The position numbers were made by a program, and so were the translations under genes. 64,000 bases of DNA from Cherax quadricarinatus (Eukaryota > Arthropoda > Malacostraca > Decapoda > Parastacidae): positions 12,501 to 76,500 of the forward strand of contig NW_027195366.1 of the NCBI RefSeq assembly GCF_038502225.1. The letters are read 5' to 3'. This document shows, one piece after another, positions 10,501 to 21,684 of the stretch. Every line of letters starts with the position of its first letter. The stretch's first letter is position 1. Below the pieces are notes generated by a model. It saw nothing but the letters and a program-made list of their open reading frames with translations, was not told the DNA's origin and did not search any database.

Positions 10501-12959
10501 TAGTAACTAGCGAGCATAGATTCTTACATAACTGGTGCCCAGTAACTAGCGAGCATAGATTCTCACATAGCTTGTGCCCAGTAACTAGCGAGCATAGATT
10601 CTTACATAACTGGTGCCCAGTAACTAGCGAGCATAGATTCTTACATAACTGGTGCCCAGTAACTAGCGAGCATAGATTCTTACATAACTGGTGCCCAGTA
10701 ACTAGCGAGCATAGATTCTTACATAGCTGGTGCCCAGTAACTAGCGAGCATAGATTCTTACATAACTGGTGCCCAGTAACTAGCGAGCATAGATTCTTAC
10801 ATAACTGGTGCCCAGTAACTAGCGAGCATAGATTCTTACATAGCTGTTGCCCAGTAACTAGCGAGCATTGATTCTTACATAGCTGGTGTCCAGTAACTAG
10901 ATAGCATTGATTCTTACATAGCTGGTGCCCAGTAACTAGCGAGCATAGATTCTTACATAGCTGGTGCCCAGTAACTAGCGAGCATTGATTCTTACATAGC
11001 TGGTGTCCAGTAACTAGCGAGCATAGATTCTCACATAGCTGGTGTCCAGTAACTAGCGAGCATTGATTCTTACATAGCTGGTGCCCAGTAACTAGCGAGC
11101 ATAGACTCTTACATAGCTGGTGCCCAATAACTAGCTAGCATAGATTCTCACATAGCTGGTGGCCAGTAACTAGCGAGCATAGATTCTTACATAGCTGGTG
11201 TCCAGTAACTAGCGAGCATAGATTCTTACATAGCTGGTGCCCAATAACTAGCTAGCATAGATTCTCACATAGCTGGTGGCCAGTAACTAGCGAACATAGA
11301 TTCTTACATAGATGGTGCCAAGTAACTAACGAGCATAGATTCTCACATAGCTGGTGTCCAGTAACTAGCGAGCATAGATTCTCACATAACTGGCGCCCAG
11401 TAACTAGCCAGCATAGATTCTTACATAGCTGGTGTCCAGTAACTAGCGAGCATATATTCTTACATAGCTGGTGCCCAGTAACTAGCGAGCATTGATTCTT
11501 ACATAGCTGGTGCCCAGTAACTAGCGAGCATAGATTCTTACATAACTGGTGCCCAGTAACTAGCGAGCATAGATTCTTACATAGCTGGTGCCCAGTAACT
11601 AGCGAGCATAGATTCTTACATAGCTGGTGCCCAGTAACTAGCGAGCATAGATTCTTACATAGCTGGTGCCCAGTAACTAGCGAGCATAGATTCTTACATA
11701 ACTGGTGCCAAGTAACTAGCGAGCATAGATTCTTACATAACTGGTGCCCAGTAACTAGCGAGCATAGATTCTTACATAACTGGTGCCAAGTAACTAGCGA
11801 GCATAGATTCTTACATAACTGGTGTCCAGTAACTAGCGAGCATAGATTCTTACATAGCTGGTGCCTAGTAACTAGCGAGCATAGATTCTCACATAGCTGG
11901 TGCCCAGTAACTAGCGAGCATAGATTCTCACATAGCTGGTGCCCAGTGACTAGCGAGCATCGATTCTCACATAGCTGGTGCCCAGTAACTAGCGAGCATA
12001 GATTCTTACATAACTGGTGCCAAGTAACTAGCGAGCATAGATTCTTACATAACTGGTGGCCAGTAACTAGCGAGCATAGATTCTTTCATAACTTGTGCCC
12101 AGTAACTAGCGAGCATAGATTCTCACATAGCTGGTGCCCAGTAACTAGCTAGCATAGATTCTCACATAGCTGGTGCCTAGTAACTAGCGAGCATAGATTC
12201 TTACATAACTGGTGCCTAGTAACTAGCGAGCATAGATTCTCACATAACTGGTGCCCAGTAACTAGCGAGCATAGATTCTCACATAACTGGTGCCAAGTAA
12301 CTAGCGAGCATAGATTCTCACATAACTGGTGCCAAGTAACTAGCGAGCATAGATTCTTACATAACTGGTGCCTAGTAACTAGCGAGCATAGATTCTTACA
12401 TAGCTGGTGCCTAGTAACTAGCGAGCATAGATTCTTACATAACTGGTGCCCAGTAACTAGCGAGCATAGATTCTTACATAACTGGTGCCCAGTAACTAGC
12501 GAGCATAGATTCTTACATAACTGGTGCCTAGTAACTAGCGAGCATAGATTCTTACATAGCTGGTGCCTAGTAACTAGCGAGCATAGATTCTTACATAACT
12601 GGTGCCTAGTAACTAGCGAGCATAGATTCTTACATAGCTGGTGTCCAGTAACTAGCGAGCATAGATTCTTACATAGCTGGTGTCCAGTAACTAGCGAGCA
12701 TAGATTCTTACATAGCTGGTGCCTAGTAACTAGCGAGCATAGATTCTCACATAGCTGGTGTCTAGTAACTAGCGAGCATAGATTCTCACATAGCTGGTGC
12801 CCAGTAACTAGCGAGCATAGATTCTTACATAGCTGGTGCCTAATAACTAGCGAGCATAGATTCTTACCTAGCTGGTGCCCAGTAACTAGCTAGCATAGAT
12901 TCTTACCTAGCTGGTGCCCAGTAACTAGCGAGCATAGATTCTTACCTAGCTTGTTACCA
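7577..12959. repeat. 39 bp tandem satellite, about 138 units
   Basis: The unit is 39 bp (for example TAGCGAGCATAGATTCTTAC plus ATAGCTGGTGCCCAGTAAC) repeated without spacers across 5.4 kb of the intron between exons B and C. Common variants are ATAGCT/ATAACT, TTAC/TCAC, GCCC/GCCT/GTCC and ATAGA/ATTGA. Multi-unit blocks are themselves duplicated: a marked variant at 8281 recurs at 8671 (390 bp, ten units) and one at 10131 recurs at 10482 (351 bp, nine units). Because 39 is a multiple of three, long open frames run through it on both strands, but they have no protein features. The units decay at both ends. Confidence 0.97.
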
Positions 12960-13275
12960 GAGGTAGTCATCTAGAATAAATCTCAATGTGCTCATCTAGT
13001 TCAAAATTCCGAGTGCTTAGCTAGTCACAAGTTCCAGAGAGATCACCTAGTTAGAGTTCCAGCGAGCTCGGCTAGTCAGAGATCACCTCGTTAAAATGTG
13101 GATATGCTCAACTAGCCAGAATCAGCTAGTGATCCGAGGTGCTCACCTAGGAATAGACTCGTTTTGCTCACATAGCCATTTACCATAGCTAATCTTACAG
13201 GACACCAAATGTGCTATTGAAGCTAGCCTCTCAAGCGGTCACCTAGTGAGAACCCAAGGTGCAATTATAAGTAGT
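12960..13275. repeat. Eroded 25-40 bp repeats resembling a splice-donor region
   Basis: A series of diverged units shares a plus-strand core like GTGCTCACCTAGCCAGAG. At 13139-13150 the sequence GTGCTCACCTAG is identical to bases 13776-13787, which span the exon B donor; on the minus strand both read CTAGGTGAGCAC. It appears to be old tandem duplications of the exon B 3' border, or convergent low-complexity drift. Confidence 0.5.
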
Positions 13276-13512
13276 CTCTCAAGGTCCTCACCTAACTTCA
13301 TTGCCAAGGTTAAATTATAGTGTCTCAAAACCCTCACCTAACCTCATTGCCAAGGTGAAATTATAGTGTCTCAAAACCCTCACCTAACCTCATTGCCAAG
13401 GTGAAATTATAGTGTCTCAAAACCCTCACCTAACCTCATTGCCAAGGTGAAATTATAGTCTCTCAAAACCCTCACCTAACCTCATTGCCAAGGTGAAATT
13501 ATAGTCTTTCAA
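13276..13512. repeat. 46 bp minisatellite, about 5 units
   Basis: Units of TCTCAAAACCCTCACCTAAC plus CTCATTGCCAAGGTGAAATTATAGTG repeat at exact 46 bp spacing (CCTCACCTA at 13286, 13332, 13378, 13424, 13470). On the minus strand each contains TAG|GTGAGG, a strong splice-donor-like sequence. Confidence 0.95.
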
Positions 13513-13551
13513 GGCTTTGTTAACCTCGGTTCCAAGTTGTAATCTTGTGAT

Positions 13552-13748
13552 GTACAATCCTTGCCCAGTCTCTGAGGGCCCTCACCCAGGACAACATCCT
13601 TGCCCAGTCTCTGAGGGCCCTCACCCAGGACAACATCCTTGCCCAGTCTCTGAGGGCCCTCACCCAGGACAACATCCTTGCCCAGTCTCTGAGGGCCCTC
13701 ACCCAGGACAACATCCTTGCCCAGTCTCTGAGGGCCCTCACCCAGGAC
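13552..13748. repeat. 39 bp minisatellite abutting exon B donor, 5 units
   Basis: There are five nearly identical 39 bp units (CCTTGCCCAGTCTCTGAGGG plus CCCTCACCCAGGACAACAT), starting 36 bases beyond the exon B donor. It is unrelated by eye to the 39 bp satellite at 7577. On the minus strand every unit contains CTGG|GTGAGG in the same reading frame and splice phase as the authentic CTAG|GTGAGC. Confidence 0.96.
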
Positions 13749-13783
13749 AACACCCAAAGTGCCGTCCAAGTCGACGTGCTCAC

Positions 13784-13922
13784 CTAGCCAGAGTCTCTTG
13801 GCAATGTCCGGTGGGAAGATGAGGTGGAGAAGAGAGACATTTTTCTCTCGTTCCTTGTCAACAGCGTTGTTTGTCTCCTCGATGGAGTCCTTCAGCTGCG
13901 CCATCCTCCTCTTGAGGCCATC
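13784..13922 (-). CDS. GUCY1A1: Soluble guanylate cyclase alpha, exon B (signalling coiled coil)
   Basis: A 139 nt exon (46 codons plus one base). The acceptor is a pyrimidine tract ending CTACAG (13928-13923) with a CAACTAAG-type branch point about 20 nt upstream (A at 13943). The donor is CTAG|GTGAGC at 13787-13778. It starts DGLKRRMAQLKDSIEETNNA and continues through DKEREKNVSLLHLIFPPDIAKRLWLG. This is the charged coiled-coil linker that couples the PAS and haem-NOX sensor part to the cyclase domains, followed by the conserved IFP..A..LW motif at the edge of the catalytic domain. Exon A ends in phase 0 and exon B starts in phase 0; exon B ends in phase 1 and exon C supplies the two missing bases. 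Reading past the donor stays open through the adjacent minisatellite to a stop at 13509. Confidence 0.93.
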
Positions 13923-14174
13923 CTGTAGGAAGAGCAAGAAACTTAGTTGAAGACGATCTCGGTAGGAAGTCGAAATGTACATTTTTTTTTTTGGTCACAC
14001 TGTGGGTTATCAACATCACCGTGAACATCCGAACTAAACTAAATTAAATCTAAAATGCCGGGAAGAATATCTTGGGTGTTCATCAAGAGGTTAAGGGAAA
14101 ATATGTTTTTTTTTTTTGAAAAAAAATGTCTATTTTTAGTTTGGTTGTAAAGGTGAGTTAAGATAAGAAAACAA

Positions 14175-14232
14175 AAGTAAGAAGGAGCACTGCCGTAGGC
14201 CAGCAGGTCTGCGGCAGTGCTCCTTCCTACTT
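14175..14232. repeat. Hairpin with 21 bp stem
   Basis: The arms at 14175-14195 and 14212-14232 pair at 20 of 21 positions around a 16-base loop (core GGAGCACTGCCG/CGGCAGTGCTCC). The arms resemble the GGAACACTGCAGAAGGCC segment at the 3' end of LINE A copies (44440, 48781), so the hairpin probably arose from two inverted LINE ends. Confidence 0.75.
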
Positions 14233-14504
14233 ATGTTAATTTTATTTCTTACGCTCCTTGTATTAGTATAATAAACCATAGGTAGCTAGTCGCTCGTTGC
14301 CCTCTACTGTGTCTGTTGAACAGTTCTATTGCATTTATTAGTAACTTTATGATGAACAGTATCCTTTGAACATATCCCGAAGGTTTCCAGTCATCTTTTT
14401 TTCGTTTCCATCCCTCGTGTAACTTATTCTTTCCCACACAAATCCATAACTCTACTATCAGTTTAAAGTTGTTGAGAACTCTGCAACGGCCCCCTCGACT
14501 AACG

Positions 14505-14864
14505 TTACCACTCCTCCCCCAGAGAGATGTACCTCATCCCTTGCCATACAAATTGTCCCAGTTGTAGGGAATGGATTACAAGTTCTCTGAAGCACCTGTC
14601 TAACCAGCAGATTACATCATTTTCTCTTGACATCCATTCATTGACTACTCCTTTTCTAGGTAAAATACTACATATAATCGGTACCCATTCCTTAAACCTA
14701 ATTATACCTACAGCTGTCCTGTACTTATCTAGTGGCTCCTGTATCCTACCCTTTACAGTATTGTTTCCACCACCACTAAGGCAGTTATTAGGCCTGTTCC
14801 GATTACCTGACATATTATCCAACGTACTGACTACATCACGAACGTGAAACACACCATCTGTCAC
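14505..14864 (-). pseudogene. Possible LINE ORF1 remnant (esterase-like domain)
   Basis: An open minus-strand stretch of 119 codons contains LSGGGNNT, then CSILPRKGVVNEWMSREN. The order of a GxN-type block followed by an ILPR..V.NEW.SR block resembles the SGNH-hydrolase-like domain carried in ORF1 of some CR1-group LINEs. That comparison is from memory, and no catalytic triad can be demonstrated. The ends are undefined and the surrounding DNA has stops. It could instead be an unrelated chance open frame. Confidence 0.3.
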
Positions 14865-15675
14865 TTCTTCCTATCTCTGTTATACCACAAAGATATTTCT
14901 ACCTTTATTACCAGAGGAATTAGTGGTACCTTTATCTTCACTGACCATTCAAATACATTCGTCCTGGACAACAGAGAATCAATTTCCAACCTTCTAATCG
15001 ACTCTTAACCTTCCTAACCTTGATGTTTCTTAATTAACTGGAATCATCCACCCACTTAACCGCTGCCAGTCTACTACTCACTGCTGGTAACTTGTTCCCC
15101 CTCACTAACCACAACCACCTCACACTCATTACTTATCCAGACGAATTTTCAGTTTATTTTCCCTGAGAAGTAGAAATTCCTTCAACACTTTGAACTCCCC
15201 TTCAACACCTTAAACTCTAAGACAAAACAGAAGCAGCCATGGTGCACTATAACACTCCACACTAATCCACCGAAACACTTCAGAACAGGTACGACCTCTC
15301 CTGACCACTAACCTCAGAGAACCGAGAAGCGATCAGTTACAGTGTATGAACGAAAGCATGTAAATACCAAACGTAATTAAAAACTAAACAGAACTGCAAA
15401 ATACGGTTTCATGAAAGGTATATTTTTCTTCACGATTATTTTTCATATATTAATATGTAGAGATTTTCAATATTTTATTTTTAAATGGCATTGTTATGAC
15501 TTTTTCCAAAAAATGGGAATTGTATTTTAACGAATGGTAATAATTATGAAGTGTAGTAAGTGCTTTAAATAGTCTTTCCTAATATGTATTAAGAATAACT
15601 AAGGAAACGTGTACAATAAAAGGCTAAATATTAAACAGATTGGCTGGAAATTTATGAATGCGTATACTTGTAGAG
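14865..15675. other. Non-coding stretch, nothing recognised
   Basis: AT-rich and mostly single-copy-looking intron sequence between exons A and B. No repeat family seen elsewhere in the window and no exon-like open frame. Confidence 0.5.
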
Positions 15676-15772
15676 GTTTTCGGTGGGCAACACCTCCACG
15701 GCCCAGTCTCTGACCAGGCCTCATGGTGGATCAGGGCCTGATCAACCAGGCTGTTATGCTCATTCCAACTTA
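15676..15772 (-). mobile_element. LINE family C 3' end fragment
   Basis: GAGACCAGGCCTCATGGTGG-type sequence with ATCAGGGCCTGATCAACCAGGCTGTTA matches 25790-25845 and 44800-44860. It is only about 100 bp and belongs to the 3' terminal region of the family C LINE (see 25740-26222). Confidence 0.6.
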
Positions 15773-16709
15773 TCCCAATATAGTACACATCTGTTACTAA
15801 ACAATCTATGCTTGTCATCTTTGACTACCCTCGCTATCCCCATTACATCCACACGACCAGACACTACAGATAACTAGAAACATGAAACACAACACGAGGG
15901 AACCAGGTGGAAAAAACATTAAGGGAGAGTACATAGAGATAACTGATGATCTACGACACTCAGATATTTTCGTAGCATAAAAGAATGGAAAAAAATGACA
16001 GAGGAAACTGAAGGGAAGAATGCAGATGAAAAAGTTTCCGAGGATCTGGAAAAAAATCTCTGACTGCGGGTTCAAACCCCACCCGTGGTATGGCTTGTTT
16101 CCTCCAATTGTACTGAGAGTCTTAAGTAGCACACGACAGAAAACTGACACATCTAAAAGTGTAAACAAAAAAGTAAGATTTAGGAAACCTTGATTAAGAC
16201 TTAAGATAAAAAGATGGCGGATGCAGTTAAGATAAACATATAAGATAGTAGAAACAGAAACTCCGTTCTCAGAAAACCCTTTTACTAGTGCACCCACTGC
16301 GCTCCCTCCCATCAGCACTCTCCCTGAAGTCTCCCTTCCACTCCCATGAGAAAATAACTCAATCCACTCTCACCACATACAAACTCCACATCCGTCTTTA
16401 ATTCTCCAAGCATCTCTGGGTTAAGGAATCCCTCATAACTTCACTCACCAGAGCTCACATAACCTCAAACCCTTTCCTAATCAGCGGAAAGTGAGCCAGT
16501 AACCTCGGGCACCATAGATATGAAAGCAAAACTGATAGCAAGGTATCAGATACACTGCGGGATCTAAGAAGAGGCGCAGAATTAATATATAAATTACTAT
16601 AACACTTAAAATCAATAAGACAGTTTGAATATTGCAGTTATAAGAATAGGAAATGCTTTTATATGAGGTGATTTAGGTAGCAGCTCTTAGTTTGAGGAAT
16701 GAAACATGT
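15773..16709. other. Mostly unassigned intron DNA with one SINE scrap
   Basis: At 16062-16110 the phrase GCGGGTTCAAACCCCACCCGTGGTATGG matches the B-box region and tail of the tRNA-derived SINE seen at 44141-44219. The rest shows no gene or repeat I can name. Confidence 0.45.
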
Positions 16710-19700
16710 GCAGCTGTGGTGGTGAGTGTGAGGGTGTGGTGGTGTGTGTGTGGTGGTGTGGTGGTGAGTGTGAGGGTGCGGTGGTGTGTGTGTGGTGGTG
16801 TGGTGGTGAGTGTGAGGGTGCGGTGGTGTGTGTGTGGTGGTGTGGTGGTGAGTGTGAGGGTGTGGTGGTGTGTGTGTGGTGGTGTGGTGGTGAGTGTGAG
16901 GGTGTGGTGGTGTGTGTGTGGTGGTGTGGTGGTGAGTGTGAGGGTGTGGTGGTGTGTGTGTGGTGGTGTGGTGGTGAGTGTGAGGGTGTGGTGGTGTGTG
17001 TGTGGTGGTGTGGTGGTGAGTGTGAGGGTGTGGTGGTTTGTGTGTGGTGTGGTGGTGAGTGTGAGGGTGCGGTGGTGTGTGTGTGGTGGTGTGGTGGTGA
17101 GTGTGAGGGTGTGGTGGTGTGTGTGTGGTGGTGTGGTGGTGAGTGTGAGGGTGTGGTGGTGTGTGTGTGGTGGTGTGGTGGTGTGTGTGAGGGTGTGGTG
17201 GTTTGTGTGTGGTGTGGTGGTGAGTGTGAGGGTGTGTGTGGTGGTGTGTGTGAGGGTGTGGTGGTGTGTGTGTGGTGTGGTGGTGAGTGTGAGGGTGTGG
17301 TGGTTTGTGTGTGGTGTGGTGGTGAGTGTGAGGGTGCGGTGGTGTGTGTGTGGTGGTGTGGTGGTGAGTGTGAGGGTGTGGTGGTTTGTGTGTGGTGTGG
17401 TGGTGAGTGTGAGGGTGTGGTGGTGTGTGTGTGGTGGTGTGGTGGTGAGTGTGAGGTTGTGTTGGTGTGTGTGTGTTGGTGTGGTGGTGAGTGTGAGGGT
17501 GTGGTGGTTTGTGTGTGGTGTGGTGGTGAGTGTGAGGGTGTGGTGGTGTGTGTGTGGTGGTGTGGTGGTGAGTGTGAGGGTGTGGTGGTTTGTGTGTGGT
17601 GTGGTGGTGAGTGTGAGGGTGTGTGTGGTGGTGAGTGTGAGGGTGTGGTGGTGTGTGTGTGGTGGTGAGTGTGAGGGTGTGGTGGTGTGTGGGGGGTGTG
17701 GTGGTGAGTGTGAGGGTGTGGTGGTGTGTGTGTGGTGTGGTGGCGAGTGTAAGGGTGTGGTGGTGTGTGTGTGGTGTGGTGGCGAGTGTGAGGGTGTGGT
17801 GGTGTGTGTGTGGTGTGGTGGCGAGTGTGAGGGTGTGGTGGTGTGTGTGTGGTGTGGTGGCGAGTGTGAGGGTGTGGTGGTGTGTGTGTGGTGTGGTGGC
17901 GAGTGTGAGGGTGTGGTGGTGTGTGTGTGGTGTGGTGGCGAGTGTGAGGGTGCGGTGGTGTGTGTGGTGGTGAGTGTGATGGTGTGGTGGTGTGTGTGGT
18001 GGTGAGTGTGAGGGTGTGGTGGTGAGTGTGTGGTGAGTGTGGTGGTATGAGTGTGGTGCTGTGTGTGTGGTGGTGGTGGTGTGGTGGTGTGTGTGTGGTG
18101 GTGTGGTGGTGAGTGTGAGGGTGTGGTGGTGAGTGCGAGGGTGTCGTGGTGAGTGTGAGGGTGTGGTGGTGAGTGTGAGAGTGTGGTGGTGAGTGTGAGG
18201 GTGTGGTGGTGAGTGTGAGGGTGTGGTGGTGAGTGTGAGGGTGTGGTGGTGTGTGTGTGTGTGTGGTAGTGTGGTGGTGAGTGTGAGGGTGTGGTGGTGG
18301 GTGTGAGGGTGTGGTGGTGGGTGTGAGGGTGTGGTGGTGAGTGTGAGTGTGTGGTGGTGAGTGTGTGTGAGGGTGTGGTGGTGAGTGTGGTGGTGATTGT
18401 GAGGGTGTGGTCGTGAGTGTGAGGTGGTGAGTGAAAGTGTGTGGTGGTGTGTGGTGGTGAGTGTGTGTGGTGGTGAGTGTGTGTGGTGGTGAGTGTGTGT
18501 GGTGGTGAGTGTGTGTGGTGGTGAGTGTGAGGGTGTGGTGGTGAGTGTGAGAGTGTGAGTGCTGTGTGTGTGGTGGTGTGGTGGTGAGTGTGAGGGTGTG
18601 GTGGTGATTGTGAGGGTGTCGTGGTGAGTATGAGGGTGTGGTGGTGAGTGTGTGGTGGTGAGTGTGTGGTGGTGAGTGTGTGTGGTGGTGAGTGTGTGTG
18701 GTGGTGAGTGTGTGTGGTGGTGTGTGGTGGTGAGTGTGTGGTGGTGAGTGTGTGTGGTGGTGAGTGTGTGTGGTGGTGAGTGTGTGTGGTGGTGAGTGTG
18801 TGTGGTGGTGAGTGTGAGGGTGTGGTTGTGAGTGTGGTGGTGAGTGTGAGGGTGTGGTGGTGTGTGTGTGGTGGTGAGGGTGTGGTGGTGTGTGTGGTGG
18901 TGTGGTGGTGAGTGTGAGGGTGTAGTGGTGAGTGTGGTGGTGAGTGTGAGAGTGTGGTGGTGTGTGTGTGGTGGTGAGTGTGAGGGTGTGGTGGTGTGTG
19001 TGGTGGTGAGTGTGAGGGTGTGGTGGTGTGTGTGGTGAGTGTGAGGGTGTGGTGGTGAGTGTGGTGAGTATGAGGGTGTGGTGGTGAGTGTGTGGTGAGT
19101 GTGAGGGTGTGGTGAGTGTGTGTGGTGAGTGTGAGGGTGTGGTGGTGAGTATGAGGGTGTGGTGGTGAGTGTGTGGTGAGTGTGAGGGTGTGGTGAGTGT
19201 GAGGGTGTGGTGAGGGTGTGGTGGTGAGTGTGTAGTGAGGGTGTGGTGGTGAGTGTGTGTGGTGGTGTGAGGGTGTGGTGATGAGTGTGAGAGTATGGTG
19301 GTGAATGGGTATGTGTGGTGGTAAGTGTGTGTGATGGTGAGTGTGTGTGTGGTGGTGAGTGTGTGTGTGTGGTGGTGAGTGTGAGTGTGTGGTGGTGAGT
19401 GTGAGTGTGTGGTGGTGAGTGTGTGGTGGTGAGTGGGAGTGTGTGGTGGTGAGTGGGAGTGTGTGGTGGTGAGTGTGAGTGTGTGGTGGTGAGTTTGAGT
19501 GTGTGGTGGTGAGTTTGAGTGTGTGGTGGTGAGCTTGAGTGTGTGGTGGTGAGGTGGTGTGAGTGTGTGGTGGTGAGTGTGTGGTGGTGAGTGGGAGTGT
19601 GTGGTGGTGAGTGTGAGTGTGTGGTGGTGAGTGTGAGTGTGTGGTGGTGAGTTTGAGTGTGTGGTGGTGAGTTTGAGTGTGTGGTGGTGAGCTTGAGTGT

Positions 19701-20196
19701 GTGGTGGTGAGTGTGTGGTGGTGAGTGGGAGTGTGTGGTGGTGAGTGTGAGTGTGTGGTGGTGAGTGTGAGTGTGTGGTGGTGAGTGTGAGTGTGTGGTG
19801 GTGAGGTGGTGTGAGTGTGGTGGTGAGGTGGTGTGTGTGGTGGTGAGTGTGTGGTGGTGAGTGTGAGTGTGTGGTGGTGAGTGTGAGTGTGTGGTGGTGA
19901 GTGTGAGTGTGTGGTGGTGAGTGTGAGTGTGGTGGTGAGTGTGAGTGTGTGGTGGTGAGTGTGAGTGTGTGGTGGTGAGTTTGAGTGTGTGGTGGTGAGT
20001 GTGAGTGTGTGGTGGTGAGTTTGAGTGTGTGGTGGTGAGGTGGTGTGAGTGTGTGGTGGTGAGGTGGTGTGAGTGTGTGGTGGTGAGTGTGTGGTGGTGA
20101 GTGGGAGTGTGTGGTGGTGAGTGGGAGTGTGTGGTGGTGAGGTGGTGTGAGTGTGTGGTGGTGAGTGTGTGGTGGTGAGTGTGTGGTGGTGAAGTT
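16710..20196. repeat. 3.5 kb GT-rich imperfect minisatellite
   Basis: Continuous imperfect repeats of GTGAGGGTGTGGTGGTGTG- and GTGAGTGTGTGGTGGTGAG-like blocks, made of TGG, TG and GAG elements in units of roughly 14-45 bp. The plus strand is almost free of C. Very long open frames on both strands (His/Thr/Pro/Ser-rich on minus, Val/Cys/Gly-rich on plus) are by-products. It lies in the intron between exons A and B, so the pre-mRNA carries the CA/CCA-rich strand. Confidence 0.96.
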
Positions 20197-20749
20197 ATAC
20201 CAAGACTTGAGGAGGTAGTCACGGACAGGTGGAGAAATAATCCTGACGATCAAGATAAAACTGAATGGAGACAAAATAAGAGATGATGCTGAAAGACATA
20301 TTAAAATGGATAAACAAAGCAAGTAATGATTCACAATAATTATTACAGAGACCAACACAACTTCTGGTGTAAGCAAACTGCATACTGCAACAGTCATATA
20401 AATCCCAGTATGCAAATAATGTGACAATAATAAGAATGGCAATAAGGAAAAATGCGGAAAGGATGCAATACGATCAGAGTAAATTGCAGGAGTAATCAGC
20501 GACAATGGCGACCAGAATTCAACCAATGCAATGCAAAGTTGGGAAATATGAAAAAAGTGACTTTGAAGCAAAGGCTACAAAGTCACCTTTTCTGACTATG
20601 AGAAGACCCTTTAATTGGGCACAGTGAAGAACACTCCACCAAAGTCACATATAAATAGAATAACATCTGTAGCAATTATAAGTTATCAGAACTAAGATTT
20701 ATCCTCAGGAATCTTAAACAAAAGTGTCGTTCATTACCCAGTGCACGAC

Positions 20750-20750
<1 letters not shown>
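20197..20750. other. Non-coding stretch, nothing recognised
   Basis: AT-rich intron DNA between the GT-rich array and a (TG)n tract. No gene or known repeat is seen. Confidence 0.5.

Positions 20751-20794
<44 letters not shown>
20751..20794. repeat. (TG)n microsatellite
   Basis: About 22 TG units followed by TGCGCTCGCACG. Confidence 0.95.
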
Positions 20795-20797
<3 letters not shown>

Positions 20798-21049
20798 TCG
20801 CACGCCTGTAAAACTGATATGTATGAAACACACAAACCCTGGAGTAGCCCTTAAAATTATCAACCAGGAGACCTGGTCCCTGACCAGGAATCATCTTCAA
20901 GTAACTTCTAAGTAACTAGCCCTCGCCGAAACACCGCTAGTTTTCAGTTTTCTCTTCTAAGCTCTCTTCCTCTCCCCTCACGCAAATACCAAGGTCCTTG
21001 AAGAGAAGAGGACCTAGATCAGGGATTTAAAGATGGCAACTAGGGACAA

Positions 21050-21339
21050 CTGAGCTAAGTGAAGTTAGAAAGTATTCCAATGGTTTCAGGGTGATAGACA
21101 AGTGGAATAAGGAAGCTGGGTTAGAAAGTGTTCCAGTGGTTTCAGAGTGACAGAATGAGTAAGCCAGGAAGGTCCTCCAGGCTCCTTACATTCAGAGCTT
21201 TAAGAGTCTGGCACAACTCTAGACATCAGCGTCAAGTATGTATCAGAGTGAAGCAAGAGAGTGTGGGTGGACTTTGTAGCAACTAGCGACGAGGCGGGCC
21301 AGGAGCTGTAAACTGACCCCTGAAACCCAGAAATAGGCG

Positions 21340-21388
<49 letters not shown>

Positions 21389-21510
21389 ACACAAGAGCCA
21401 GGAGCTGCAACTTGACCTCTGGAACCACAATTAGGTGAGTACACACACAAATACACACATACACATGGGACAGGAGCTGCGAATCGACCCCTGCAACCAC
21501 AAATAGGTGG

Positions 21511-21598
<88 letters not shown>

Positions 21599-21615
21599 AC
21601 ACACACACACACACA

Positions 21616-21684
<69 letters not shown>

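Noticed and set aside
7577..12959. CRISPR-like array
   Set aside because: The units are contiguous with no unique spacers, and the context is a eukaryotic intron.
14527..14847. 106-codon plus-strand open frame
   Set aside because: Antisense to the better-supported minus-strand LINE ORF1-like remnant.
16659..20571. His/Thr-rich open frames of 1187 and 1294 codons on minus
   Set aside because: They are translation of the GT-rich array. Two overlapping frames give equally long products and no start or domain supports a gene.
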